A stretch of DNA of 64,000 bases from Guopingia tenuis (GCF_014384805.1 NZ_JACRSS010000006.1:1-64000); one strand, 5' to 3'; shown: positions 26,091-34,953, counted from the first letter of the stretch. The notes: generated from the sequence alone by a model not told the origin. A program made the numbers and translations.

Positions 26091-26965
26091 GCCAGGTCAT
26101 TGGAGTGCGTTTTAAAAAAGCGGGGAAAATATACTATTTTGACCCCAAGGATATAGAATTTCAGGTAGGCGACGGGGCCATTGTGGAAACCGTGCGGGGC
26201 ATGGAGTTCGGCGAGGTGGTCATTGCCCGGCGGGAAGTGGGCGAAGGAGAGATCACAAAGCCCCTGAAGCAGGTGCACCGCAAGGCCACGGAAAAGGATT
26301 ATAAAAAGCTGGAGGAAAACCGGCAGAAGGAGAAGCAGGCATTCGCCATCTGTGAAGAGAAAATCCATAAGCACAAGATGGATATGAAGCTCATCAACGT
26401 GGAATATACCTTCGACAACAACAAAATCGTGTTCTATTTCACGGCAGACGGCCGGGTGGACTTCCGCGAGCTGGTCAAGGACCTGGCTTCGGTGTTCAAA
26501 ACGCGCATCGAGCTTCGCCAGATCGGCGTCCGGGACGAAACCAAGATGATCGGCGGGCTGGGGCCCTGCGGGCGTCCGGCGTGCTGTGCTGTGTTTCTCG
26601 GGGATTTTCAGCCGGTTTCCATCAAAATGGCAAAGGAGCAGAACCTTTCCCTCTCCCCCACCAAGATCAGCGGGCTGTGCGGGCGGCTGATGTGCTGCCT
26701 GAACTATGAGCATAAATACTATGAGGAGCTTTCCCGGGTGCTGCCCAGAGCGGGCGGCGAGGTCAAGACGCCGGACGGCAAAGGGACTGTGCTGGACACC
26801 AATGCCCTCAAACAGACCGTGCGGGTGAAGGTGATGCACGGCGAGGACGACTTTGATGTAAAGGAATATCCGCTCCAGGAAATCGTGATCCTGCGGCGGG
26901 GGAAGAAGAAACCGGCGGCAGAGCAGCCCCTGGACGAAGAGATGAAATCTTTGCTGGATGAGTAA
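26087..26965 (+). CDS. ricT: RicT/YaaT, PSP1-domain regulatory iron-sulfur protein
   Basis: The 292-aa protein has a PSP1 domain and the conserved Cys set CGRPACC (about residues 164-170) and LCGRLMCCLNYEHKYY. In B. subtilis RicT works with RicA and RicF in an iron-sulfur complex that guides RNase Y and affects sporulation and biofilm. RicA and RicF are not in this window. Located after holB exactly as in Bacillus. Confidence 0.93.
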   Translation: MSQVIGVRFKKAGKIYYFDPKDIEFQVGDGAIVETVRGMEFGEVVIARREVGEGEITKPLKQVHRKATEKDYKKLEENRQKEKQAFAICEEKIHKHKMDMKLINVEYTFDNNKIVFYFTADGRVDFRELVKDLASVFKTRIELRQIGVRDETKMIGGLGPCGRPACCAVFLGDFQPVSIKMAKEQNLSLSPTKISGLCGRLMCCLNYEHKYYEELSRVLPRAGGEVKTPDGKGTVLDTNALKQTVRVKVMHGEDDFDVKEYPLQEIVILRRGKKKPAAEQPLDEEMKSLLDE

Positions 26966-26982
26966 ATATTTTCAAAAATGTG

Positions 26983-27010
26983 TTGCATTTTGAATAAACC
27001 GTGATACAAT
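26983..27010 (+). promoter_or_regulatory. Promoter of the ferredoxin gene
   Basis: TTGCAT (26983-26988) and TACAAT (27005-27010) with a 16-bp spacer, 33 bases before the ferredoxin start. Confidence 0.7.
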
Positions 27011-27042
27011 AAAACCGTCAATAAATTCTGGAGGTGAATTCC

Positions 27043-27213
27043 ATGGCTTATAAGATTACAGACGAGTGCATTTCCTGCGGCGCATGTGCGGAAGAATGTC
27101 CGGTAAGCGCGATTTCTGAGGGCGACGATCAGTATGTGATCGATCCCGATACCTGCATCGAATGTGGCGCCTGCGCGAGCACATGTCCCAACGAAGCGAT
27201 TGTAGAGGACTAA
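27043..27213 (+). CDS. 2[4Fe-4S] ferredoxin, clostridial type
   Basis: The 56-aa electron carrier has two classical clusters, CISCGACAEECP and CIECGACASTCP, each CX2CX2CX3CP. The protein is acidic and has the standard clostridial length. GGAGGTGAATTCC precedes the ATG. It has its own promoter and terminator, so it is monocistronic. It occupies the place of yabA in the Bacillus order. It could supply electrons to the radical SAM enzymes in this window (inference). Confidence 0.96.
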   Translation: MAYKITDECISCGACAEECPVSAISEGDDQYVIDPDTCIECGACASTCPNEAIVED

Positions 27214-27245
27214 TCCCCGGCAAGCGTGTTTAACCAAAAAAGAGT

Positions 27246-27274
27246 AGAGCACCGTTTTTGCGGTGCTCTTTTCT
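27246..27274 (+). terminator. Terminator of the ferredoxin gene
   Basis: AGAGCACCG / CGGTGCTCT stem with loop TTTTTG and a T-run. Confidence 0.92.
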
Positions 27275-27355
27275 TTGCCGGTTTTCCCGCCGGGGATTTT
27301 GTGATAGAATAGGGAACATAGCAACGGGGCTTTCCCGGCGGGACAAGGAGGAAAG

Positions 27356-28072
27356 ATGGAACGCATTGAGGATCTGCAGTTTGCCGGCCTGCGATTTTTG
27401 CAGAATGACCGGGTGTTCCCCTTTGGGACGGACGCCGTTCTGCTGGCCTCCTTTTGCCGCGCCGGCGCGAAGGATACCGTGGTGGATCTGGGAACCGGCT
27501 CCGGTATTCTCCCCATCCTGCTCTATGGCCGGACCCGGGCGCGGATCATCGGCATTGAAATCCAGGAGGAGGCGGCCGAGCTGGCTGGGCGCAATGTGGC
27601 CCTCAACCATGCCCAGGACCGCATTTCCATTCTTCAGGGGGATCTGCGGGAAGCGCCGGCGCTCATCCGGGAGCGGGTGAGCGTGGTGGTCTGCAACCCG
27701 CCCTATGATAAGCTGGGAACGGGCGGCGTGAGCCAAAGAGACGCCCACCGGGTGGCCCGCCATGAGGTGGCCTGCTCGCTGGAAGATGTGGTGAAAAGTG
27801 CGGCCGGCCTGCTGCAGACCGGCGGAAATTTCTATCTTATCCACCGCGCTTCCCGGCTGGCCGAGCTTTGCGATGTGCTGCGGCGGCACAGGCTGGAGCC
27901 CAAGCTGCTGCGGCTGGTGGCGCCCCGGGCGGGGCGGGAACCCAACTATCTCCTGCTGCAGAGCAAAAAGGATGCGGCTCCCTCTCTGCGGATTCTGCCC
28001 ACGCTGCTGATTCAGGAGCAGGGCGGGGTGTTTACCCGGGAACTGCGGGAAATCTATCATATGGAGGACTAA
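27356..28072 (+). CDS. tRNA1(Val) adenine-N6 methyltransferase-like (YabB/TrmN6)
   Basis: SAM-dependent N6-adenine methyltransferase of 238 aa. The N-terminal segment FPFGTDAVLLASF, SAM-binding VDLGTGSGILPILL and catalytic NPPY are in the expected order. In Firmicutes this gene (yabB) precedes rsmI, as here. The tRNA position modified is inferred from E. coli TrmN6. Confidence 0.88.
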   Translation: MERIEDLQFAGLRFLQNDRVFPFGTDAVLLASFCRAGAKDTVVDLGTGSGILPILLYGRTRARIIGIEIQEEAAELAGRNVALNHAQDRISILQGDLREAPALIRERVSVVVCNPPYDKLGTGGVSQRDAHRVARHEVACSLEDVVKSAAGLLQTGGNFYLIHRASRLAELCDVLRRHRLEPKLLRLVAPRAGREPNYLLLQSKKDAAPSLRILPTLLIQEQGGVFTRELREIYHMED

Positions 28073-28924
28073 ATGCAAACCGGAACGCTTTATATCGTAG
28101 CGACGCCCATTGGAAATCTGGGGGATATCACCCTGCGGGCGCTGGAGGTGCTGAAAAGTGTGGACATCATCGCGGCGGAGGACACCCGGCATACCCTCAA
28201 GCTGCTCAACCACTATGATATCAAAAAGCCGCTTTTGAGCTATCATGAGCACAGCACGGCGGCCCGGGGCGAGGAGATCGCCGCCCTTTTGGAGGAAGGG
28301 AAGAACGTGGCGCTGGTTTCGGATGCGGGAATGCCGTTGATTTCAGACCCGGGCGCCCCGCTGACGGCCCTGCTGGCGGCGCGCGGCCTGCCCATGACCG
28401 TGGTTCCCGGGGCGAGCGCCGGGCTATCCGCCCTGTCTCTTTCCGCCCTGCCCTCGGCGAAATTTACGTTTCTGGGGTTTCTGCCCCGGGATAAGGCGCG
28501 AAAGGCGGCCCTGGAGGAAGCCTGCAGCTCTCCGCATACCGTCATCCTCTATGAAAGTCCGCACCAGCTGAAAAAGACGCTGCAGGAGCTGGCCGGGCGC
28601 ATCCCCGGGCGCCGCATGGCTCTGGCGAAGGAGCTGACCAAGGTGCATGAGCGGGTCTGGCGAACGACTGTACAGGAGGCTTTGGCAGAAGTGCAGAGCA
28701 TGGGAGAAGTGCGGGGAGAATATGTGCTGATTCTGGAAGGCCGGCCGGAGGAAAAGGCAGAGGCGGGCGATGAGGAAATTGCCGCCTGCATCCGCCGTCT
28801 TTTGGAACAGGGCGTGAAGGGAAAGGAGGCGGTTGCCCGGGCGGCCGCGGAACTGGGAATACAAAAAAACAGAGCATACAAAATTTTCCTGGAAGTAAAG
28901 GAAAATTCGCTGCTCCGGTCATAA
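28073..28924 (+). CDS. rsmI: 16S rRNA C1402 2'-O-ribose methyltransferase
   Basis: The 283-aa SPOUT-unrelated tetrapyrrole-methylase-fold enzyme has TLYIVATPIGNLGDITLRAL at the N-terminus and AEDTRHTLKLL, SDAGMPLISDPG and PGASAGLSALSLS motifs, all diagnostic of RsmI. It starts directly at the base after the stop of the previous gene. Full family length. Confidence 0.95.
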   Translation: MQTGTLYIVATPIGNLGDITLRALEVLKSVDIIAAEDTRHTLKLLNHYDIKKPLLSYHEHSTAARGEEIAALLEEGKNVALVSDAGMPLISDPGAPLTALLAARGLPMTVVPGASAGLSALSLSALPSAKFTFLGFLPRDKARKAALEEACSSPHTVILYESPHQLKKTLQELAGRIPGRRMALAKELTKVHERVWRTTVQEALAEVQSMGEVRGEYVLILEGRPEEKAEAGDEEIAACIRRLLEQGVKGKEAVARAAAELGIQKNRAYKIFLEVKENSLLRS

Positions 28925-28940
28925 AATTGCCAAAAAAATA

Positions 28941-28973
28941 AACTCACGAGCGCTCAAAGGTTCGTGAGTTTTT
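28941..28973 (+). terminator. Terminator shared by rsmI and the convergent abrB-like gene
   Basis: AACTCACGA / TCGTGAGTT with a 12-nt loop and T-run. It overlaps the last codons of the leftward gene. Confidence 0.85.
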
Positions 28974-29196
28974 CAATGCAGTGCTTGCACACATTTTTGC
29001 CCTGAAACGTTTGGATATCGTCCATTCCGTCGCAGAAAATGCAGGATGGCTGATATTTTTTCAGCATGATGTAGTTATCGTCCACAAAAATCTCCACAGA
29101 ATCTTTGCACTGGATATTCATGATCCGCCGGAGTTCGATCGGCAGAACAATTCTTCCGAGCGAGTCGACCGGCCGTACAATTCCCGTTGATTTCAT
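28954..29196 (-). CDS. AbrB-family transition-state regulator with C-terminal Cys pairs
   Basis: This 80-aa DNA-binding protein has a swapped-hairpin AbrB domain (MKSTGIVRPVDSLGRIVLPI, then ELRRIMNI) and a C-terminal zinc-type pair CIFC...CKHC. I chose the ATG at 29196 because GGGGGG lies seven bases upstream and the family always begins at this residue. It is placed between rsmI and metG as abrB is in B. subtilis. The promoter carries a Spo0A-box-like site. Confidence 0.9.
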   Translation of the reverse strand: MKSTGIVRPVDSLGRIVLPIELRRIMNIQCKDSVEIFVDDNYIMLKKYQPSCIFCDGMDDIQTFQGKNVCKHCIEKLTNL

Positions 29197-29227
29197 ACGA
29201 ACCCCCCTTACCAGAAATTCTATTTCC

Positions 29228-29256
29228 ATTATAGCTTTTTTTGTCGACATGGTCAA
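29228..29256 (-). promoter_or_regulatory. abrB-like promoter with Spo0A-box-like element
   Basis: On the minus strand TTGACC (29251-29256) and TATAAT (29228-29233) are 17 bp apart. TGTCGACA (29242-29249) lies immediately after the -35 and matches the Spo0A box core TGTCGA. In B. subtilis, Spo0A~P represses abrB through such boxes. Confidence 0.7.
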
Positions 29257-29283
29257 CCAGAAAACGTCAAAATTCGGTAGTTT

Positions 29284-29311
29284 TTGACAGGATTTTGGCA
29301 GGAAATATATG
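29284..29311 (+). promoter_or_regulatory. Candidate promoter of spmAB
   Basis: TTGACA (29284-29289) with TATATG (29306-29311), 16-bp spacer, about 85 bases before the spmA start. Confidence 0.45.
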
Positions 29312-29394
29312 GGAATCCCAAAAACGGGTCAACCGTACTTTTTCCGGCGAAGAATGAATATACATGCAACAAAACGCCGAAAGGAAGGGGAAAG

Positions 29395-29982
29395 TTGATC
29401 AAGGTGATTTGGGGCGGCCTCATTCTCGTGGGGATCGCCGTGGGGATCGGGACCGGCCGTGTGGAGGAATTAAGCCAGACCATTCTGGGGAGCGCAAAAG
29501 ACGCGGCCGAGCTGGCCCTTTCTATGATAGGGATATACTGCCTCTGGATGGGGCTTTTGCGGATTGCGGAAAAATCCGGCATGATCCAGGCCATCGCCCG
29601 GGGCAGCGAGCGGCTGATCTGCAAGCTGTTCACGGGAATCCGCCGGGGCAGCGAGGCGGTTTCCCTCATCACCCTGAACCTGGTGGCGAATATGCTGGGC
29701 ATGGGCAATGCCGCCACCCCCTTCGGCCTTCGGGCCATGGCGGCGCTTCAGGAGCAAAATCCGGATAAGCGCCGCGCCAGCGACGATATGTGCCTGTTTA
29801 TCGTCATCAACACGGCCTCCGTCCAGCTTCTGCCCCTGACGATCATCGCCGTCCGGGCGGCGGCCGGCTCGTCTAATCCGGCGGATATCGTGTTGACGGC
29901 CTTTCTGGCAACACTGGCGACCGCTGTTTTCGGCGTGATCGGCGCCAAGCTCTGCGCGGGAATCGGGAGGCGGAAAACATGA
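29395..29982 (+). CDS. spmA: Spore maturation protein A
   Basis: The 195-aa membrane protein belongs to the nucleoside-recognition/Gate domain family. SpmA and SpmB together are needed for spore core dehydration and heat resistance. Key segments are MIGIYCLWMGLLRIAEKSGM and NMLGMGNAATPFGLRAM. The start is TTG 29395, preceded by AGGAAGGGG, rather than the upstream in-frame ATG that would add an untypical hydrophilic leader. Overlaps spmB by four bases. Confidence 0.93.
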   Translation: MIKVIWGGLILVGIAVGIGTGRVEELSQTILGSAKDAAELALSMIGIYCLWMGLLRIAEKSGMIQAIARGSERLICKLFTGIRRGSEAVSLITLNLVANMLGMGNAATPFGLRAMAALQEQNPDKRRASDDMCLFIVINTASVQLLPLTIIAVRAAAGSSNPADIVLTAFLATLATAVFGVIGAKLCAGIGRRKT

Positions 29983-30509
29983 AGACGCTGTCTCTCATCT
30001 CCACCATTTCCCTTCCCATCTTTGTGTTCATCGTCGTCGGCTATGGGCTGGTTAAAAAAGTGGATATCTATGAGGAGTTCATCGCCGGGGCCAAGGGCGG
30101 CATCCGGATCGTATTCAAGATCCTGCCCTATATCGTTGGGATGATCTTTGCCGTGGATATTTTCAAGGCGTCGGGCTGCTTTGACGCCCTTTCTTCGGTT
30201 TTGGCAAAGCCTCTCTCCTGGATCGGCATCCCGCCGGAGGTGCTTCCCCTCTATCTCATGCGGCCCTTTTCCGGCGGCGCCAGCATGGGCATGCTGGCCG
30301 GGGTTCTCACCAAATACGGCGCAGATTCCTTCATCGGGCGGGTGGCATGCACGTTCATGGGCAGTTCGGAGACGCTGTTTTATACCGTCTCTCTCTATTT
30401 TGGCAGCGTGGGGATCACCAAAACCCGCTATGTCATCCCCGTGGCTCTCATTACCGACGCTTTCGGCCTCGTGTTTTCCTGCATCATCTGCCATTTGGTT
30501 TTCGGATGA
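29979..30509 (+). CDS. spmB: Spore maturation protein B
   Basis: The 176-aa membrane partner of SpmA has typical segments FKILPYIVGMIFAVDIF and MRPFSGGASMGMLAGVLTKY. It is translationally coupled to spmA. Full length. Confidence 0.94.
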   Translation: MKTLSLISTISLPIFVFIVVGYGLVKKVDIYEEFIAGAKGGIRIVFKILPYIVGMIFAVDIFKASGCFDALSSVLAKPLSWIGIPPEVLPLYLMRPFSGGASMGMLAGVLTKYGADSFIGRVACTFMGSSETLFYTVSLYFGSVGITKTRYVIPVALITDAFGLVFSCIICHLVFG

Positions 30510-30629
30510 CCCCCTTGAAGAAAATGCGCAAATGGTGTAAAGTGATAGGGAACAGAGCATAAAAAGGCATAGCGGCTGAAAAAAAGGGGCAGGCTATGCG
30601 GAAAATAGAGATTCCGGAGGAGAAAAGCA

Positions 30630-32594
30630 ATGAGTAAACCCACGTTTTATATCACGACGCCGATCTATTATCCCAGCGACAAGCTGCATATCGGCCATAC
30701 CTACTGCACAGTGGCGGCGGACGCCATGGCGCGGTTCAAGCGGATGATGGGCTATGACGTCATGTTTCTCACCGGGTCGGACGAGCACGGGCAGAAAATT
30801 GAAAAGATCGCCCAGCAGAAGGGCGTGACACCCAAGGCATATGTGGATGAGATCGTGGCTTCCATCAGGGATCTTTGGAAGCTCATGAACATTTCCAACG
30901 ACGATTTTATCCGCACCACGGACGAGCGGCATGAAAAGGCCGTTCAGAAGATTTTCAAAAAGCTCTATGACCAGGGCGATATCTATAAGAGCGAATACGA
31001 GGGATGGTACTGCACGCCCTGCGAGTCCTTCTGGCTGGACCGCCAGCTCAAGGACGGCAAATGCCCGGACTGCGGCCGGGAGGTGCATAAGGCCAAGGAG
31101 GAATCCTATTTCTTCCGCCTCTCCAAATATGCGGACAGGCTCATTCAATATATCGAAGAGCATCCGGATTTCATCCAGCCCGAGAGCCGCAAAAACGAGA
31201 TGCTGCAAAACTTCCTGCTGCCCGGCCTGGAAGATCTGGCCGTCAGCCGGACGAGCTTCAAATGGGGCATCCCGGTGACCTTTGACGATAAGCATGTCAT
31301 CTATGTCTGGATCGACGCGCTTTCCAACTATATCACGGCGCTGGGCTATCTGAGCGATGATGACAGCAAATTCCGGAAATACTGGCCGGCGGACGTGCAC
31401 CTGGTGGGCAAGGAGATCGTCCGGTTCCACACCATCATCTGGCCCATCATGCTCATGGCGCTGGGCCTTCCGCTTCCCAAAAAGGTCTATGGGCACGGCT
31501 GGGTCGTGCTGGACGGCGGAAAGATGAGCAAATCCAAGGGCAATGTGGTGGACCCGGTCATGCTGGCCGGGCGATACGGCGTAGACGCCCTCCGGTATTT
31601 CCTGCTCCGGGAGATGCCTCTTGGCGCAGACAGCCTGTTTTCCAACGAGATCCTCATCAACCGGATCAATTCCGATTTGGCCAACGACCTGGGCAACCTT
31701 CTTTCCCGGACGGTTTCCATGATCGAGAAGTATTTTGACGGCGTGATTCCCGAGGCCAGCTGTCCGGCGCCGGAGGATGAAACCCTGCGGGAAATCGCGG
31801 CGAAGCTGCCGGGCAAGGCGGCGGAGCTGATGGACGGCATGCGGTTTGCCGACGCTCTCGGCGAGATTTTCGCCTATGTGGGCGCTCTTAATAAATATAT
31901 CGATATCACGGCCCCCTGGACGCTGGCAAAAGACCCGGCGAAAAAGGACCGGCTGGGCACGGTGATGTATCATCTGGCGGAGGGCCTGCGGATTGTGGGC
32001 GTGTTGCTGGGGGCGTTCCTGCCGGATACCAGCCAGGGCATCCGGACGCAGCTGGGCATTGCGGACGACGCGGCCTATACCTGGGACAGCATCCAGGCCT
32101 ATGGCGGCATTGCGGCAGGCACCAAAGTGCAGAAAGGCGCGCCGCTGTTCCCGCGGATCGACGTGGCGAAGGAATTAAAGGAGCTGGAGGAGATCACGGC
32201 CCGCAACATGGCCGCGGCCCAGAAGGCGCTGAAAGAGGCCGAAGAAAAGGAAAAGAAAGCGGAGAAAAAGGAGATCATCACCATCGACGACTTTGCCAAA
32301 GTGCAGCTGAAAACCGGCAAGGTCATCGCCTGCGAAAACCTGGAGGGGAGCGACAAGCTCCTAAAGCTGCGGGTAAAATGCGGGGAAGAGGAACGAACCA
32401 TCGTTTCGGGCATCCGCAGTTCCTATACGGCAGAGGAGATGGTGGGCAAAACCATCGTCATCGTCGCCAACTTAAAGCCGGCGAAGCTCCGGGGAACGCT
32501 TTCCGAGGGCATGATCCTGGCGGCGGGGGATGGGGAGAACATCTCCCTTCTGACGCTGGACCGCCCGCTTCCGGACGGAGAAGAGGTGCGCTGA
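30630..32594 (+). CDS. metG: Methionyl-tRNA synthetase
   Basis: The 654-aa class I enzyme has HIGH-type motif KLHIGHTYCT, KMSKSKGN, and zinc Cys CTPCESFW...CPDCGRE. After a Lys/Glu-rich linker comes the C-terminal tRNA-binding (EMAP/Trbp111-like) domain (IDDFAKVQLKTGKVIACENL), which dimerises and binds tRNA. CCGGAGGAG precedes the ATG. One base separates it from tatD. Confidence 0.97.
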   Translation: MSKPTFYITTPIYYPSDKLHIGHTYCTVAADAMARFKRMMGYDVMFLTGSDEHGQKIEKIAQQKGVTPKAYVDEIVASIRDLWKLMNISNDDFIRTTDERHEKAVQKIFKKLYDQGDIYKSEYEGWYCTPCESFWLDRQLKDGKCPDCGREVHKAKEESYFFRLSKYADRLIQYIEEHPDFIQPESRKNEMLQNFLLPGLEDLAVSRTSFKWGIPVTFDDKHVIYVWIDALSNYITALGYLSDDDSKFRKYWPADVHLVGKEIVRFHTIIWPIMLMALGLPLPKKVYGHGWVVLDGGKMSKSKGNVVDPVMLAGRYGVDALRYFLLREMPLGADSLFSNEILINRINSDLANDLGNLLSRTVSMIEKYFDGVIPEASCPAPEDETLREIAAKLPGKAAELMDGMRFADALGEIFAYVGALNKYIDITAPWTLAKDPAKKDRLGTVMYHLAEGLRIVGVLLGAFLPDTSQGIRTQLGIADDAAYTWDSIQAYGGIAAGTKVQKGAPLFPRIDVAKELKELEEITARNMAAAQKALKEAEEKEKKAEKKEIITIDDFAKVQLKTGKVIACENLEGSDKLLKLRVKCGEEERTIVSGIRSSYTAEEMVGKTIVIVANLKPAKLRGTLSEGMILAAGDGENISLLTLDRPLPDGEEVR

Positions 32595-32595
32595 T

Positions 32596-33360
32596 ATGCT
32601 CATCGATTCCCATGCCCATTTATTAGACGAGCGATTTGACGAAGACAGAGGCGAGGTGATCGCCTCTCTTTCGCATAAAGGGATTCTGGCGGTGATCGAA
32701 TGCGCCACCGGCCCGGCGGACATCGCGGCGGCGGCCCAGCTGGCGGCGGAAAATCCCGCCATATATGCGGCCGTGGGGGTGCATCCCCATGACGCCCGCA
32801 GCTATACGCCGGAGGTGGAAGCACAAATCCGCGAACTTTCCCGGCAATCCAAGGTGGTTGCCATCGGCGAAATCGGCCTGGATTACCACTACGATTTCTC
32901 TCCCCGCCCCGTGCAGCAGGAGGTTTTGCGCCGCCAGCTGGCTCTGGCCCGGGAGCTGGGACTGCCGGCAGTTCTGCATAACCGAGAATCCACGGCAGAT
33001 ATGCTGGAGATCCTGCGGGAATTTGCGCCGCTTCAAGGCGTGATGCACTGCTTTTCCGGCAGCCTGGAGACGATGAAAATTCTCCTGGATATGGGATTAT
33101 ATATTGGCATCGGCGGCTCTCTCACCTTTAAAAACAGTGTAAAGCCGGTGGAGGCGGCGAAGCAGGTACCCCGGGATCGGTTTCTGATTGAGACGGACAG
33201 CCCCTATCTGGCCCCGGTTCCCATGCGGGGAAAGCGCAACGAGCCGCCGTTTACCCACTATGTGGCGGAGCGCCTGGCCGGCCTGCGGGGCCAAACCCAG
33301 GAAGAGATCCAAGCGCAGGCTGTGGAAAATACCCGGCGGCTGTTTTCCAAAATCAAATGA
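32596..33360 (+). CDS. TatD-family metal-dependent hydrolase/DNase
   Basis: The 254-aa TIM-barrel enzyme has metal ligands SHAHL, the Glu of GEIGLDYHYD, HNRE, HCFSGS and ETDSPYL in order. This is YabD/TatD, which follows metS in Bacillus. Probable exonuclease on damaged or single-stranded DNA/RNA ends. The downstream TatD-linked radical SAM gene strengthens the subfamily call. Confidence 0.93.
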   Translation: MLIDSHAHLLDERFDEDRGEVIASLSHKGILAVIECATGPADIAAAAQLAAENPAIYAAVGVHPHDARSYTPEVEAQIRELSRQSKVVAIGEIGLDYHYDFSPRPVQQEVLRRQLALARELGLPAVLHNRESTADMLEILREFAPLQGVMHCFSGSLETMKILLDMGLYIGIGGSLTFKNSVKPVEAAKQVPRDRFLIETDSPYLAPVPMRGKRNEPPFTHYVAERLAGLRGQTQEEIQAQAVENTRRLFSKIK

Positions 33361-33743
33361 TGCGCGGAGCAGTGTCCGGGAAGCGCGCCGGCGCATAGGC
33401 ATCCCTGGGGGTGTCTTTGGGAGCCTGCCCCGGCAGAGAAACTGTTTGCAGCATGCTCCGGAAATTCATCCCCAAAGAGCAAATGAAACCGGGGCGAAAG
33501 AGGTTTGTTTCCCCATAGTATCCGGATGGCGGACTAGAGAGTATCAGGAAGGTTTTGTGCAGTTAAGCAAACCGCCCGGCCGAATAGATCGTGATGCGGG
33601 AAACCCTCAGGGAAAAAACATAAAAGAACAATCCGGGCAGATATTTCTCTTTTTGAAAAAGGCGTTCCGCTTTTCCAGTCCATCGGGGAAGATGAGGCTG
33701 CAAGTGGGGAGAGCTGCAGCGGACTATAAAATATAAAAAATAC
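33361..33743. other. Gene-free stretch before the tandem repeat
   Basis: About 380 bases on both strands without a supportable gene, promoter or clear terminator. Purine-rich towards its end. Confidence 0.4.
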
Positions 33744-34071
33744 CTTGCCCACTTTTTTAAGAAGAGAGGGAAAAAAGGGCTGCCGGAACCGGAAAAGGCC
33801 CGAGATAAATGGGGAGAGGAAGAAAGAAGTCATAAAATTTCTTTGCCCGCTTTCTTTTTAAAGAAGAGAAGGAAAAAAGGGCTGCCGGAACCGGAAAAGG
33901 CCCGAGATAAATGGGGAGAGGAAGAAAGAAGTCATAAAATTTCTTTGCCCGCTTTCTTTTTAAAGAAGAGAAGGAAGAAAGGGCTGCCGGAACCGGAAAA
34001 GGCCCGAGATAAATGGGGAGAGGAAGAAAGAAGTCATAAAATTTCTTTGCCTGCTTTCTTTTTAAAGAAAG
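33744..34071. repeat. 102-bp tandem direct repeat, three copies plus partial copy
   Basis: The block GGGCTGCCGGAACCGG recurs at 33777, 33879 and 33981, exactly 102 bp apart. Neighbouring sequence (CCCGAGATAAATGGGGAGAG, then CATAAAATTTCTTTGCC) repeats with it. Copy 1 differs at its left end and the last copy is cut off after TTTAAAGAAAG. Each unit holds the near-palindrome TTCTTTTTAAAGAA. As 102 is 34 codons, one forward frame stays open through all units, giving a 34-residue repeat (LPAFFLKKRRKKGLPEPEKA, then RDKWGEEERSHKIS). That frame has no ribosome site and runs into the next gene in another frame, so I do not call it coding. Confidence 0.92.
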
Positions 34072-34076
34072 TAGGG
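34051..34076 (+). other. Hairpin just upstream of the TatD-linked radical SAM gene
   Basis: CCTGCTTTCTTT and AAAGAAAGTAGG pair over 12 bp (one G-U) with a two-base centre, 14 bases before the start codon and overlapping the purine-rich ribosome site. It could limit translation of the next gene. It is the last, altered unit of the tandem repeat. Confidence 0.6.
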
Positions 34077-34090
34077 GGGGAGGAGAAACA

Positions 34091-34681
34091 ATGGATACCT
34101 ATGTATATCAGGTGGGCGGAAAGAACTATATCAACCTGACGAACCGCTGCAATAATGCCTGCGATTTCTGCATCCGGCAGAACAAAGTGGGGATACCGGG
34201 CTTTTCACTCTGGCTGGAAAAGGAGCCGGAGGCCGAAGAAGTCATTGCCCAGCTGGACGCTGCCGGGCGGGGCGACGTGGTGTTCTGCGGCTATGGCGAA
34301 CCGACCCTGCGGCTGGACGTTTTAAAAGAAGTGGCGGCCTATGTGAAGAGCTATGGCGGCAAAGTGCGGGTGAACACCAACGGCCTTGCCAACCGGGAAT
34401 ATGGCCGGGATGTGGTGCCCGAGCTGGAAAACCTGGTGGATGTGATGTCCATCAGCTTAAACGAGGCGTCGGCGGAAAAGTATGACGCCGTATGTCACAG
34501 CATCTATGGCCCGGCGGCCTTCGATGAGATGCTGGATTTCGCGCGGCGGTGTGCCGGGACGCGGATGGATACGGTTTTGAGCGTCGTGGACGTGATCTCG
34601 CCGGAGGACATTGCGGTTTGCCGGGAGATTGCAGAAAAGGTGGGGGCGCGCCTGCGGGTGCGGGAATATTCCGCGGAATGA
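34091..34681 (+). CDS. TatD-family-associated radical SAM protein
   Basis: The 196-aa compact radical SAM protein starts MDTYVYQVGGKNYINLTNRC, with cluster motif CNNACDFC and CGYGEPTLR. It has no SPASM tail. I recognise the family as the TatD-linked radical SAM group often found beside tatD, of unknown reaction. Here tatD is ~730 bp upstream in the same direction, with the tandem repeat between them. Confidence 0.88.
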   Translation: MDTYVYQVGGKNYINLTNRCNNACDFCIRQNKVGIPGFSLWLEKEPEAEEVIAQLDAAGRGDVVFCGYGEPTLRLDVLKEVAAYVKSYGGKVRVNTNGLANREYGRDVVPELENLVDVMSISLNEASAEKYDAVCHSIYGPAAFDEMLDFARRCAGTRMDTVLSVVDVISPEDIAVCREIAEKVGARLRVREYSAE

Positions 34682-34953
34682 CTGCCGCGGCGAAGCAGAG
34701 GCTTCCAAAAATAATCTCTGGCGTTTTTTGCGCTGATGGCGCAGGGAATCCCGGTTTGGGTTATTTTTTATGGGTTGGATAGAAAAACTTTCATAAGCCC
34801 ATGCAGACGCTTATAAAACCATGTGTAAACGGCTGAAAACCAAGGCTTTTGGCATATCTTTATGTCTCTTGTGTTCTCGGCCTTCCGGATATGGGCATTC
34901 CCCTTCCATCAACTATTCCGCTATTTTTATTGTGCGAAAAGGGAGAGAAGGCT
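34682..34953. other. Intergenic stretch
   Basis: No gene seen. AAAATAA near 34709 and a TTATTTTTT run near 34760 flank a GCGC...GCGC motif, a weak terminator candidate for the radical SAM gene. Confidence 0.35.

Noticed and set aside
30594..31973. Leftward open frame of ~459 codons antisense to metG
   Set aside because: Shadow of a certain gene on the other strand.
33744..34071. CRISPR-like array
   Set aside because: The units are contiguous 102-bp direct repeats with no unique spacers and no cas genes nearby.
33843..34139. Open frame through the 102-bp repeats (34-residue repeated peptide)
   Set aside because: No ribosome site, and the frame overlaps the true start of the radical SAM gene; openness follows from the repeat length being a multiple of three. 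Kept as an observation, not a gene.
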